Shown: in pieces, positions 50,161 through 60,496 of the stretch
Layout of the letters: each line of letters starts with the position of its first letter
Position numbering within the stretch: position 1 is the first letter of the stretch
From: Helianthus annuus
Taxonomy: Eukaryota > Streptophyta > Magnoliopsida > Asterales > Asteraceae
Reading direction: 5' to 3'
Length of the DNA stretch: 64,000 bases
Assembly: GCF_002127325.2 (NCBI RefSeq)
Contig: NC_035436.2
Coordinates: forward strand, 105,981,591 to 106,045,590
Position numbers and translations under genes: made by a program
Notes under the pieces: model-generated
The model's database searches: none
What the model saw: the letters and a program-made list of their open reading frames with translations, nothing else
Told to the model about the DNA's origin: nothing

Positions 50161-50652
50161 TAACCTGAGGACGATGGTCTATAGTCTGGTATATGCGTAA
50201 GTACGAGTAATCATTCCATATCCATCATATCCAACCCAATTCCCAACCCGGGAATCCCATGCCTTGGCTGTGTGAACTCACCTTGGTTTGCTCGGCAGAT
50301 ACACAAAGAGTATAGATAAGCTAGTAATTGGTCACTCACGTCCTATCATGGTTATTATACGAGTCAGGTTTGTATATAGCACGTATATAGTAATCACGTA
50401 TAGTCATGGCAAACATGTACGCACGTAAGCAGATAAGACATAGCATGTGAGGATCCAATTGTCTAAGTCCAACAATGCCCGGTCCAATAACATAAGCAGC
50501 CCAATAATATAACAATCCAGATTCCCAATCGGCCCAAGTAGCAAACACATACAAGTCCATTAGCAAAACAGTCCACAATTCAAATCGTTGGGCTCAATAG
50601 ATTGGGCCCGTGACAGTGAAGGCCCAACAGTGTGCGTGTAAACGATGGTCTC

Positions 50653-50865
50653 GAGTCGCAACGGAGATCTCGAGTCGCAACCGGAGATTACGAGTCGCAA
50701 CAGCTGGTTGCGAGTCGCAACGGTGATCTCGGTTCATCATGGCCTGGTTACGACTGATCATGTGCTGGTTACGAGTCGCAACGGGACTCGCAACCGTAGT
50801 CCCGACTTGTGCTGGCTTGGTTACGAGTGGGATTCTGACTCGCAACTATGGTCCCGACTCGCAAC
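50653..50865 (+). repeat. 20-bp-period GAGTCGCAAC array in TE9 LTR
   Basis: GAGTCGCAAC at 50653, 50672, 50692, 50712 and 50773, and the variant GACTCGCAAC at 50785, 50837 and 50856. Spacing of the first four is 19-20 bp and most gaps are near multiples of 20. The array is repeated at 57975-58187. Confidence 0.88.
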
Positions 50866-51748
50866 CAGGTGTCGAAACCGCGTATGTAACTGATTTCCAT
50901 AATTCCTGCATTGACTTATCCGTGATTCTAGCAAACATCTAAGGCAGTTTCGAAATCAGATCAATCACAGAAATTCATCAACAGTTAATTCAGATTTCAT
51001 GCATATCCATAACAATTCAAGAACATCAAACCGGCAATTTAATTAGTAATCATGCATATGAACAATAGTAACATTCATAACAATACATACATTCTAACAT
51101 GGATCCCGATTACCAACTCTACCCGATCAAACAATGTCTAACAGCCGATTACTAACTACTCGGTGCTTATATCCAAAACGTCAATTATTGTGATCATGTT
51201 TAGCATACATGAGTCGATTAACAAAACTAAATCAATTATCATCCCAATCAATACATTAACAAGAATTCTCGGTTAAGCAACACCAACATACAAAACCATA
51301 CGATAACCATTTAACAAGCAATCTAATTATCAAGCACTAACCGGTTGGATTGAAGGTAGAGGATCGATTCACTTCACAAGTTTCAAAGTGTGTGTGCGTG
51401 TCGTCGGGTTCCAAGCAAGCCGAGAGAGAGAGAGACGAGATAGAGGAGCTAGGGTTAGGTGTGTGTGTTTGTGATTTGCAAAAGTGGTAAAACAAAACCC
51501 CTAACTCGGTTTTGTGTGTTGCGAGTGGGGAGTGGGCCGAGCCCATACGGTTTTCTTCTAAGGATCCGTGAACAAAGATGTGGCCCAAAGGGCTCGTGTA
51601 CTCGGTCCACAAACATACGACATACTTACACACATAATGCATAAAACATAACATATATCATGAAATCAATTAATCATTCGGGTTTATAAAATCACATATC
51701 GTGCACAAACGTTACATCAAAGCAAGTCTAAAGTTCGAGTTGTCACAT

Positions 51749-51887
51749 TATCCCCAACTAATTGGAAATTTCGTCCCGAAATTTGGTATGCACTCACTGA
51801 GGAAGCTAGGTAAACTGTACTGTTCACTGGTTTTCCTGGGGTGTCACATCCTCCCCCCGTTGATCTGGAATTTCGTCCCGAAATTCC
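51749..51887 (-). promoter_or_regulatory. TE9 doubled hairpin/PPT module
   Basis: On the minus strand: hairpin 1 (GGAATTTCG/CGAAATTCC, 51867-51887, inside the last codons of the ORF), purine run CGGGGGGAGGA (51849-51859), TGTGACA (51842-51848), then hairpin 2 (AAATTTCG/CGAAATTT, 51767-51785), purine run AGTTGGGGATAA (51749-51760) and the true LTR edge. The second run is the working PPT. Confidence 0.82.
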
Positions 51888-54800
51888 GAAGTAGTAGCTT
51901 CAGCCTCAGTAGTGGTTGCCTTGTTCCCGAATAACTGGGGGTACTTTTCTGTCATCCTGTCTTCGCGTTCCCAGGTGTACTCTGGGCCACGTTTGGAGTT
52001 CCAACGAACTCGGACAAGAGGGATTCTCTTGTGTTTGAGGACCTTCACATCCCGGTCCGTGATTTCAACTGGTTCCTCGACGAACTGCAACCGCTCGTCG
52101 ATAGTGAGTTCCTTAAAAGGAATGATGAGGTTTTCATCTGATAGGCACTTCTTTAAGTTCGATACATGAAAGACATTGTGAACTGCCCCGAGTTCAGCTG
52201 GTAGTTTCAACTTGTAGGCTACCTTGCCAATCTTTTCTATGATTTCGAATGGTCCGACGTACCGCGGATTCAGTTTGCCCCGTTTGCCAAAACGAACCAC
52301 ACCCTTCCAGGGTGAGACTTTCAATAAAACCCGGTCCCCGACCTCAAATTCCAATGGCTTTCTACGCTTATCCGCGTAGGCTTTCTGACGGTCGCGTGCT
52401 GCCGCCATGCGTTGTCGTATTTGTGCAATCTTTTCTGTGGCGTCCACTACAATCTCTGGACCCGTGATCTGACTATCCCCCACCTCTGCCCAACAGAGAG
52501 GTGACCGGCATTTACGCCCGTACAATGCCTCGAATGGAGCGGCTTGGATGCTGGTGTGGTAACTATTATTGTAAGAAAACTCCACCAAAGGGAGGTGCTT
52601 TTCCCAGCCGTTGCCAAAGTCGATAACGCATGCCCGAAGCATGTCTTCGAGAGTTTGAATCGTCCGCTCAGACTGCCCATCCGTCTGAGGGTGATAAGCC
52701 GTGCTCATGTCTAACCTTGAGCCAAAAGATTTGTGCATTGCTTGCCAAAGTTCTGACGTGAATCGTGCATCGCGATCCGAAATGATAGACGTGGGCACCC
52801 CGTGCCTCGAGACAACTTCTTTAAGATAGACGTCTGCGAGAGTGGAGAATTTGTCCGTTTCCTTAATCGGTAGGAAGTGTGCAGACTTGGTGAGTCGATC
52901 AACTATGACCCATATTGTATCATTTCCACGCTGGGATCTGGGTAAGCCTGTAACGAAATCCATGGAAATTTCTTCCCATTTCCACTGAGGTATCTTAGGC
53001 TGTTGAAGTAGGCCAGCTGGTTTCTGATATTCGACCTTGACTCTCGCACAGGTTAAGCATTTTCCAACATACGTAGCAATGTGGGCCTTCATACTAGGCC
53101 ACCAATAAGTAGTGCTGATGTCGTGGTACATTTTATCCGACCCTGGATGTACCGAGTAGCGAGACTTGTGAGCTTCATCCATAACAAGTTCGCGTAAACC
53201 GCCATAAAGTGGGACCCAAATCCGGCCCGTTACATAATAGGCGCCGTCTTCCTTCTGTTCCATTTGTTGTCGTGAGCCGCGTAAGGCTTCAGCCTTGACG
53301 TTTTCGGGCTTCAGTGCTTCTGTCTGAACAGCTCGTATCTGAGCAGGAAGGCTAGACTGAATCGTAAGCTGTAGCGCTCGCACGCGCCGTGGCAAAGTGT
53401 CTTTTCGACTAAGGGCATCAGCCACAACATTGGCTTTGCCTGGATGATACTTGATAGCGCATTCGTAATCGTTTAGTAATTCGACCCATCGCCGTTGACG
53501 CATGTTCAAATCCTTCTGCTTAAGGATATGCTCGAGACTCCTGTGATCGGTGTAAATCGTGCACCTGGTACCGTACAGGTAGTGTCGCCATATCTTAAGC
53601 GCGAAAACAACAGCTCCCAGCTCTAAATCGTGCGTCGTGTAGTTGCGTTCATGAATCTTGAGTTGACGAGAGGCGTAAGCGATAACCTTGTCGCGCTGCA
53701 TTAACACACATCCAAGTCCCCGAATGGATGCATCACAATAAACCACGAAGTCATCTGTGCCCTCTGGCAATGAGAGGATAGGTGCACTGCAAAGTCTATC
53801 CTTTAGGTGCTGAAAAGCAGTCTCCTGGGGCTCTCCCCAGCGATAGGTAACACCCTTCTGTGTCAGTAGCGTAAGCGGCTGAGCAATCTTCGAGAAGTCT
53901 CTAATAAACCGTCTGTAGTAACCTGCCAGACCCAAGAATTGGCGTATTTCCGTTGGCGTACGCGGTGCAGGCCAGTTCCTGATCGAATCTACCTTGGATG
54001 GATCGACATGGATCCCATCCTTGTTTACCACGTGGCCTAAGAAGTGGACTTCACGAAGCCAGAAGTCGCATTTAGAAAGCTTGGCGTACAACTGTTCCTT
54101 CCGAAGGAGTTCCAAAATAAGGCGAAGATGCTGCTCGTGCTCCTCCTGACTCTTGGAGTAAATCAGGATGTCGTCGATGAACACAATGACGAACTTGTCG
54201 AGATAGGGTTTGCACACCCTGTTCATAAGATCCATAAATACCGCAGGCGCGTTCGTTAACCCGAATGGCATGACGAGAAACTCGTAGTGACCGTAACGAG
54301 TTCTGAAGGCTGTCTTGGAGACGTCCTCATCCCGGACTCTCAACTGATGGTACCCAGACCTCAAGTCTATCTTCGAGTAGTAACACGACCCTTGCAATTG
54401 GTCGAATAAGTCGTCTATGCGTGGAAGAGGATAACGGTTCTTTACCGTCACCTTGTTGAGTTCACGGTAGTCGATGCACATCCTGAACGTACCGTCTTTC
54501 TTCTTCACGAAAAGTACTGGAGCTCCCCAAGGCGAAGAGCTTGGACGAATGAAACCCTTTTCCAAGAGTTCCTGCAGTTGCTTTGACAATTCCTCCAATT
54601 CCGATGGAGCTAGACGATATGGTGCGCGAGCTATGGGTGCTGCTCCTGGAGTGAGCTCGATCTGAAATTCGACCTGACGATGAGGCGGTAAGCCAGGTAA
54701 GTCTTCAGGAAACACCTGAGGGTAATCACGTACAATTGGAACATCCTCCAATTTCTTTTCCTTTGCTGATGCGTCTGTAACGAGTGCCAGAATGGCAGTG

Positions 54801-56452
54801 TGCCCCTTACGTAAGCATTTTTGAGCCTTCAAGAAAGAGATGATGTCAACCACTGCACCACTCTTGTCGCCTTGAACTTCTAGAGGTTCTTGACCCGAAC
54901 GAGGAATGCGAATAACCTTTTCGCTGCATAAGATTTCTGCCTGGTGTTGGGACAACCAATCCATCCCAATCACGACGTCGAAGCTACCCAAAACTATGGG
55001 AATGAGATCAATAGAGAAGGCTTGACCAGCTAGGATAAGATTACAACCTTGAACTACGTGCGTGGCTTCTAGACTTTTACCGTTAGCTAACTCTACTACG
55101 TGTTTGGTGGGTAAAAGTGTTGGTGCACGTTTTAGCAGTTGACACATTTTCACAGACATATAGCTTGTATCCGCACCCGAATCAAACAAAACAGTAACGT
55201 AAATATTGTCGAGGAGAAACTTACCCATAACAACGTTGGGATCGTTCACTGCGTCACCTCGACCTAGCACGAATGCACGACCACGAGCTTCATTGCCGTT
55301 GTTGTTGTTGTTCCCGCCGTTGTTGTTGCCGTTGCCCTGGTTGTTATTGTTGCGATTCTGGTTTAACTGAGGACAATCGCGTTTGAAATGACCTTCAGCC
55401 CCACACTGGAAACACCCCCGGTTTCCACGCTGTGGCTGCTGTTGCTGCTGCTGGTTCTGTGGAGCTGGTTGCTGAGGCTGCTGATTCTGATTCGCAGGAC
55501 GAGGGCTCCTACAATCTTTGGCCTCGTGACCCATCTTGAGACACCTTTGACAGCGACCCTTGTTACATGGGCCGTGGTGATGCCTGTTGCAGTTGTGGCA
55601 CCTAGGTTGACTACCCTGATATCTCCTCTGCCTGTGACCACCAGAGGATTGCTGACTGGGACTCTGATAGTGATCAATCTTCTGCTGCTGAGACTGTGGC
55701 TGAACAGATGCTGAACCTTTACTGGAATCCCCATCCCATTTTCTTTTACTGTCACCAGATGTAGCAGGAGTAACTGAGGTGGTGACGTTAGCAATAGCAT
55801 TAACACGCTTGGGCAGTTTATTCTGATCCACTGCCTGATCGGTGATACGGTGAGCTAGGCGTTGGATTTCCTGGATGTTTTCGAGGTTAGCCGACGTCAC
55901 GTGGCTCTGAATTTCTGGCGCCAATCCCTTGAGATACAACTCAATGCGCTTGTATGGAGGGTCCACCATAGTTGGACACAGAACGGCCAGCTCATTGGAC
56001 CGTTTGGTATACGCTTCGATTTCCGATCCAACCATTTTCAAGTTATAAAGCTCATCTTCCAGCTTGTGTATGTCTTCCCGCGTGCAATACTCACGCTTGA
56101 TGAGTTCCTTAAAGTCGTTCCATGGGGTGGCGTTAGCAGCTGCCAACCCTAAGATCTGCACTTGTGCGTTCCACCAAGTGAGCGCAATCCCTTCAAGTGT
56201 GCCAGTGGCGAACTTCACCCTACGAGCCTCAGGGCATTCGCACATTTCGAAAACCGACTCGAGCTTTTCAAACCAGTGGAGGAGTCCAACTGCTCCCTCT
56301 GTGCCACTAAACGAGCTAGGACGACATTCCATGAAGTTCTTGAAGGTGCACCCAGGCTGCTGCTGAGCGGGTTGACCTGCTTGGGCGGCTGCAACTGCCG
56401 CAGCAATGAGAGCCTCTAGCTGGGCTTGAGTCATGTTAATTCGTGCGGCCAT
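51824..56452 (-). CDS. TE9 gag-pol polyprotein (1542 aa)
   Basis: One uninterrupted frame from the ATG at 56452. Domains in order: gag capsid-like region (about 35-200), His/Cys cluster 285-314 and CCHC knuckle [14 protein letters not shown] (347-360), asparagine-rich linker, aspartic protease DSGAD (424-428), RT with first aspartate in SKIDLRSG (696) and FIDD (758-761), RNase H (D907, E944, D969, D1012), integrase zinc finger H1095/H1102/C1132/C1135, integrase core D1165, D1226, E1262 (35 residues between the last two), NPRYVGPF (1395-1402) and a C-terminal chromodomain (about 1465-1510). All are the residues expected for activity. The polyprotein acts in cytoplasmic particles and then in nuclear integration. 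It is cleaved by its own protease; sites were not predicted. Confidence 0.97.
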   Translation of the reverse strand: MAARINMTQAQLEALIAAAVAAAQAGQPAQQQPGCTFKNFMECRPSSFSGTEGAVGLLHWFEKLESVFEMCECPEARRVKFATGTLEGIALTWWNAQVQILGLAAANATPWNDFKELIKREYCTREDIHKLEDELYNLKMVGSEIEAYTKRSNELAVLCPTMVDPPYKRIELYLKGLAPEIQSHVTSANLENIQEIQRLAHRITDQAVDQNKLPKRVNAIANVTTSVTPATSGDSKRKWDGDSSKGSASVQPQSQQQKIDHYQSPSQQSSGGHRQRRYQGSQPRCHNCNRHHHGPCNKGRCQRCLKMGHEAKDCRSPRPANQNQQPQQPAPQNQQQQQQPQRGNRGCFQCGAEGHFKRDCPQLNQNRNNNNQGNGNNNGGNNNNNGNEARGRAFVLGRGDAVNDPNVVMGKFLLDNIYVTVLFDSGADTSYMSVKMCQLLKRAPTLLPTKHVVELANGKSLEATHVVQGCNLILAGQAFSIDLIPIVLGSFDVVIGMDWLSQHQAEILCSEKVIRIPRSGQEPLEVQGDKSGAVVDIISFLKAQKCLRKGHTAILALVTDASAKEKKLEDVPIVRDYPQVFPEDLPGLPPHRQVEFQIELTPGAAPIARAPYRLAPSELEELSKQLQELLEKGFIRPSSSPWGAPVLFVKKKDGTFRMCIDYRELNKVTVKNRYPLPRIDDLFDQLQGSCYYSKIDLRSGYHQLRVRDEDVSKTAFRTRYGHYEFLVMPFGLTNAPAVFMDLMNRVCKPYLDKFVIVFIDDILIYSKSQEEHEQHLRLILELLRKEQLYAKLSKCDFWLREVHFLGHVVNKDGIHVDPSKVDSIRNWPAPRTPTEIRQFLGLAGYYRRFIRDFSKIAQPLTLLTQKGVTYRWGEPQETAFQHLKDRLCSAPILSLPEGTDDFVVYCDASIRGLGCVLMQRDKVIAYASRQLKIHERNYTTHDLELGAVVFALKIWRHYLYGTRCTIYTDHRSLEHILKQKDLNMRQRRWVELLNDYECAIKYHPGKANVVADALSRKDTLPRRVRALQLTIQSSLPAQIRAVQTEALKPENVKAEALRGSRQQMEQKEDGAYYVTGRIWVPLYGGLRELVMDEAHKSRYSVHPGSDKMYHDISTTYWWPSMKAHIATYVGKCLTCARVKVEYQKPAGLLQQPKIPQWKWEEISMDFVTGLPRSQRGNDTIWVIVDRLTKSAHFLPIKETDKFSTLADVYLKEVVSRHGVPTSIISDRDARFTSELWQAMHKSFGSRLDMSTAYHPQTDGQSERTIQTLEDMLRACVIDFGNGWEKHLPLVEFSYNNSYHTSIQAAPFEALYGRKCRSPLCWAEVGDSQITGPEIVVDATEKIAQIRQRMAAARDRQKAYADKRRKPLEFEVGDRVLLKVSPWKGVVRFGKRGKLNPRYVGPFEIIEKIGKVAYKLKLPAELGAVHNVFHVSNLKKCLSDENLIIPFKELTIDERLQFVEEPVEITDRDVKVLKHKRIPLVRVRWNSKRGPEYTWEREDRMTEKYPQLFGNKATTTEAEATTSEFRDEIPDQRGEDVTPQENQ

Positions 56453-56751
56453 TGATCTTCATAGTAACAAGTAGCATACATAAGAATGGTTCGCGAGTAG
56501 GGCGATGACAGAAAAGCGTAGGCATATAGGTGTTCTCATGAAATCAAAGCATGTGTATCTAAGCGTAATGCGAGCAAAGTTCTAAGCAGTTCTAGCAAAC
56601 AGGCAATAAACATAAACCTTATTACCTAAGATGTCGAGTCTTGCACGTGGAGCGAAGCGTCGTTGTGGATCGTTGAGAGCACTGTGCTGGTTATAGTCCG
56701 GTTTTAATAAAAACGTTTACCCATATTAAAACCAAGTTCTCTATAACCAAT

Positions 56752-56764
56752 GGCTCTGATACCA
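56752..56764 (-). promoter_or_regulatory. TE9 primer binding site
   Basis: GGCTCTGATACCA on the + strand, read TGGTATCAGAGCC on the minus strand, three bases from the 5' LTR. The leader 56453-56751 shows no ORF or repeat worth note. Confidence 0.95.
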
Positions 56765-56767
56765 ATC

Positions 56768-59069
56768 TGTCACACCCCCAAAATCCACCCGCGGAATACC
56801 ACCGCTTGGGAGCGCGACTGACCAGGATCAAGCCATCAATCATATCAAACATAGCATTTAATAATAATAAAAGTAATTAACGTAAGTCACCATGACATGA
56901 TTGATGTTTCAAAACCAAATACTGTTTTAAGTAGCGGAAGCATAGTAAAGTAAATTCAAAACGAGTTATGAGTTCGACATCATTAACGATCCATCTGCCC
57001 ACAACGACCTGCTCCTTCCCTGTGCAAGCTCCCAAGTATACCTAAGGTCCTGCAAGGCATGCAGCAAATAATCAACAAACTAGTTGAGCGAGTTCACAGA
57101 AAGTAAGTTCATCACATGCATAAGTGTAGCTAGTGGGGGCTTCCCATACTAGTGTGTACTAAAGGTGGGGGCTTCCCATGTTCATCCGGGTTAATGAGGG
57201 CTTCTCATTAACGGTACTTACTAGACTAACTTCCGACCATGTGTTCTTCTTTACCGAGAACAGGAAAACGTACAGGGTCGCGTAGGCTTTACGTGACGTG
57301 CCCTTCCCCGAGGACAGTGGTACGTGTGGGGGCTACGTAGGCTTTACGCAGCGTGGCCTTCCGACCTGGAAGCCAGTGAATGGTATTGGGTTACGTAGGC
57401 TTTACGTAACGTGTCCTTCCCGACCCGGGAGACATATGGCAAGTATACTGGGTTACGTAGGCTTTACGTAACGTGTCCTGACTAACCTGAGGACGATGGT
57501 CTATAGTCTGGTATATGCGTAAGTACGAGTAATCATTCCATATCCATCATATCCAACCCAATTCCCAACCCGGGAATCCCATGCCTTGGCTGTGTGAACT
57601 CACCTTGGTTTGCTCGGCAGATACACAAAGAGTATAGATAAGCTAGTAATTGGTCACTCACGTCCTATCATGGTTATTATACGAGTCAGGTTTGTATATA
57701 GCACGTATATAGTAATCACGTATAGTCATGGCAAACATGTACGCACGTAAGCAGATAAGACATAGCATGTGAGGATCCAATTGTCTAAGTCCAACAATGC
57801 CCGGTCCAATAACATAAGCAGCCCAATAATATAACAATCCAGATTCCCAATCGGCCCAAGTAGCAAACACATACAAGTCCATTAGCAAAACAGTCCACAA
57901 TTCAAATCGTTGGGCTCAATAGATTGGGCCCGTGACAGTGAAGGCCCAACAGTGTGCGTGTAAACGATGGTCTCGAGTCGCAACAGAGATCTCGAGTCGC
58001 AACCGGAGATTACGAGTCGCAACAGCTGGTTGCGAGTCGCAACGGTGATCTCGGTTCATCATGGCCTGGTTACGACTGATCATGTGCTGGTTACGAGTCG
58101 CAACGGGACTCGCAACCGTAGTCCCGACTTGTGCTGGCTTGGTTACGAGTGGGATTCTGACTCGCAACTATGGTCCCGACTCGCAACCAGGTGTCGAAAC
58201 CGCGTATGTAACTGATTTCCATAATTCCTGCATTGACTTATCCGTGATTCTAGCAAACATCTAAGGCAGTTTCGAAATCAGATCAATCACAGAAATTCAT
58301 CAACAGTTAATTCAGATTTCATGCATATCCATAACAATTCAAGAACATCAAACCGGCAATTTAATTAGTAATCATGCATATGAACAATAGTAACATTCAT
58401 AACAATACATACATTCTAACATGGATCCCGATTACCAACTCTACCCGATCAAACAATGTCTAACAGCCGATTACTAACTACTCGGTGCTTATATCCAAAA
58501 CGTCAATTATTGTGATCATGTTTAGCATACATGAGTCGATTAACAAAACTAAATCAATTATCATCCCAATCAATACATTAACAAGAATTCTCGGTTAAGC
58601 AACACCAACATACAAAACCATACGATAACCATTTAACAAGCAATCTAATTATCAAGCACTAACCGGTTGGATTGAAGGTAGAGGATCGATTCACTTCACA
58701 AGTTTCAAAGTGTGTGTGCGTGTCGTCGGGTTCCAAGCAAGCCGAGAGAGAGAGAGACGAGATAGAGGAGCTAGGGTTAGGTGTGTGTGTTTGTGATTTG
58801 CAAAAGTGGTAAAACAAAACCCCTAACTCGGTTTTGTGTGTTGCGAGTGGGGAGTGGGCCGAGCCCATACGGTTTTCTTCTAAGGATCCGTGAACAAAGA
58901 TGTGGCCCAAAGGGCTCGTGTACTCGGTCCACAAACATACGACATACTTACACACATAATGCATAAAACATAACATATATCATGAAATCAATTAATCATT
59001 CGGGTTTATAAAATCACATATCGTGCACAAACGTTACATCAAAGCAAGTCTAAAGTTCGAGTTGTCACA
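56768..59069 (-). repeat. TE9 5' LTR (2302 bp)
   Basis: Almost identical to 49446-51748 (offset 7322). Contains the same motif arrays. The near-identity means recent insertion, since both LTRs are copied from one template. Confidence 0.96.
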
Positions 59070-59074
59070 TCTTC

Positions 59075-59197
59075 GATACTCATCAGTTTCGGGGGTTTTT
59101 GTAACGTTCCGGTCTCGTTTTCCAAGTTTATATTCTGAGCAATAGAAGACGGAGTAGTCGGGGATGAAGCGAACGCGTTATAGAATTCTTCACTCAT
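59075..59197 (-). pseudogene. TE5 gag, N-terminal part cut off by TE9
   Basis: ATG at 59197 opens a frame (MSEEFYNAFASSPTTPSS) that reaches the TE9 insertion; removing TE9 and one TSD copy joins it in frame to the gag part ending at 49440. A serine/threonine-rich N terminus is common in copia gag. TE9 therefore disrupted this gag. Confidence 0.85.
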
Positions 59198-59229
59198 GAT
59201 TACGTATCACGTATTTCAAAACAAGTTTG

Positions 59230-59490
59230 GAGCGAAATAGCTAACAACCCTTAGGAGCGAAATCAGATGTTTGTAGCTTGGAGCGAAATCAAAACTTGCA
59301 CAGGAGCGGAATCACTTGTTTGGCTATCTGGAGCAATATCAGAAAGTTTTCAGGAGCGAAATCACTGGTTTGACTAGCTGGAGCTAAATCATAATGTTTT
59401 CAGGAGCGAAATCAGAAACTTGGCAATTTGAAGCGAAATCAGGATGATAACTCGAGCGAAATCAGAAATGTCCATTACGAGCGAAATCAA
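59230..59490 (+). repeat. Array of 11 GAGCGAAATCA half-sites in TE5 leader
   Basis: Sites start at 59230, 59255, 59281, 59304, 59331, 59354, 59381, 59404, 59431, 59454 and 59479. Seven carry the full GAGCGAAATCA and four have one or more changes. Gaps alternate 23 and 27 in the core, giving a 50-bp unit with two sites. The array lies between PBS and gag start (minus strand orientation TGATTTCGCTC). Confidence 0.92.
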
Positions 59491-59687
59491 CTCAGAGGTC
59501 ATTTTTGTCCATTTTTAGTCCGATTTTAGATGTGAAACTTTCCAGGGTTTATTAATGTCCAATTATCTATAATCTGTGAAATTTTGAACTGATTTTGACC
59601 GTTAAAACTTCCTGAAATGATGAAAGAAGGTGTACAAGCTAGAAATTTCAATGTAAATCGGCTGTAAACTGCAGAACTCCTCCAACT

Positions 59688-59700
59688 GGCTCTGATACCA
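59688..59700 (-). promoter_or_regulatory. TE5 primer binding site
   Basis: GGCTCTGATACCA two bases from the LTR; TGGTATCAGAGCC on the coding strand, pairing with initiator methionine tRNA. It fixes 59703-60133 as the 5' LTR. Confidence 0.93.
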
Positions 59701-59702
59701 AT

Positions 59703-60133
59703 TGTAGGATCGTGTGGCTGACCCAAATGAGTCGTTCTGAGAGATTCTGATCTACTTCAGGTGCGGAATACAAGAAATAGACTTAGTAACAGCTTGATCT
59801 TCACAATATTTACTTATTATATTGATTTGAACACAAATACAATCAGTCTTCACACCGGCAACACTTCGGAATGGAACACAAGGACACGCTTACATGATTT
59901 CGCACCTGAGACACTATATATAGTGCTCTGATTTCGCCTGAAACGACACCATGTCAATTGGAGCGAAATCAGCTCTTGTGATTTCGGGCGAAATCACATA
60001 CATATGCATGTATGAGCGAAATCAGCTTTTTAACTCACTAACTCTTCCTATTTTCTTGTAAAATGTGCCCTGATCTGTACAATGTAATCTACGACTCGAT
60101 ATAAGACGAATTCGGCAGATGTATGCACCAACA
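59703..60133 (-). repeat. TE5 5' LTR (431 bp)
   Basis: Begins TGTAGGATCGTGTGGCTGAC and ends GCACCAACA, followed by TSD GAGGG. It has the same palindromic GAAATCA motifs as the 3' LTR (about 59958-60027). Several substitutions separate the two LTRs, so TE5 is older than TE9, in agreement with nesting. Confidence 0.92.
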
Positions 60134-60496
60134 GAGGGAGAGAGAGATGTTTATGTTGTAATAAGGAAGGTGATTAGTTGATAGTGGTGATGGTTATAAG
60201 TATTCAAGCTCTATTGTTCATAGGACCTTGTGTCACCCAAAGTACACACATGGTCACTTCACAATCTCCAAAGAGATTGCATGGGGATTGAGCAAAGTTT
60301 AAAAATATCTTGAGGAGCATGTTTTTGGTTCGAAAATTCTGCCATGGGAGGGGTTAAGTGCAAGATTTTGGTGGGTAATTGGTGAGTAGTAGGGGTGCTA
60401 AGTGTAATTGTTAGTGGGAGTGTTAGTTCAATTATAATCTTCACACAATCCTAAGGTTAATTGCATAGGGACTTGATGGATTCTTGGTGGCCACAT
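60134..60496 (-). repeat. TE4 LTR, second segment
   Basis: Resumes after the TE5 TSD with GAGGGAGAGAGAGATG, the U3-like part of a TE1-family LTR in reverse. It is cut at 60496 by TE10 and would continue outside the window, since about 0.5 kb is missing compared with the TE1 LTR. No coding sequence. Confidence 0.7.

Larger units (their letters stand above)
49446..51748 (-). repeat. TE9 3' LTR (2303 bp)
   Basis: Begins TGTCACACCCCCAAAATCC, ends GAGTTGTCACA. It contains a four-copy array around ACGTAGGCTTTACGT (49955-50160), a roughly 20-bp-period GAGTCGCAAC array (50653-50865), and a (GA)7 run at 51422. Short ORFs such as 50336-50578 are duplicated exactly in the other LTR and are not genes. 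Confidence 0.95.
49446..59069 (-). mobile_element. TE9, intact and young Ty3/gypsy chromovirus
   Basis: Complete 9624-bp element inserted in the TE5 gag with TSD TCTTC (49441-49445, 59070-59074). It has 2303- and 2302-bp LTRs that differ, in my reading, at one substitution (50660 G versus 57983 A region) and one A-run indel near 51719, an iMet PBS, one open gag-pol frame and a PPT. All expected catalytic residues are present. This is the best candidate in the window for a copy able to move. Expression is not testable from sequence. Confidence 0.95.
22539..60133 (-). mobile_element. TE5, non-autonomous Ty1/copia gag-only element (split by TE6 and TE9)
   Basis: LTRs start TGTAGGATC and end GCACCAACA on the + strand; TSD GAGGG at 22534-22538 and 60134-60138. 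After removing TE6 and TE9, its own sequence is about 7.4 kb: 5' LTR, PBS, leader with motif array, a large gag and a 3' non-coding region. No protease, integrase, RT or RNase H motif is present anywhere in it. The gag (CCHC knuckles, UBN2/DUF4219-type domain) resembles SIRE/Maximus copia elements, so an autonomous relative probably supplied the enzymes. Confidence 0.88.

Noticed and set aside
50336..50578. 80-codon ORF repeated exactly at 57658-57900, possible conserved small gene
   Set aside because: Identity comes from the two LTRs of TE9 being copies of one template; the composition and position inside the LTR do not support coding.
51337..51654. 105-codon minus ORF and its twin at 58659-58976
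   Set aside because: LTR duplicate, no family signature, starts in U3-like sequence.
55363..55806. 147-codon minus ORF in TE9
   Set aside because: Alternative frame inside the gag coding region of the intact polyprotein.
59230..59490. CRISPR-like array of short repeats
   Set aside because: Words are only 11 bp, spacers partly repeat as a 50-bp unit, and the context is a plant retrotransposon leader.
60492..60496. CACAT as TSD of TE10
   Set aside because: The matching copy would be beyond 64000, so it cannot be confirmed.
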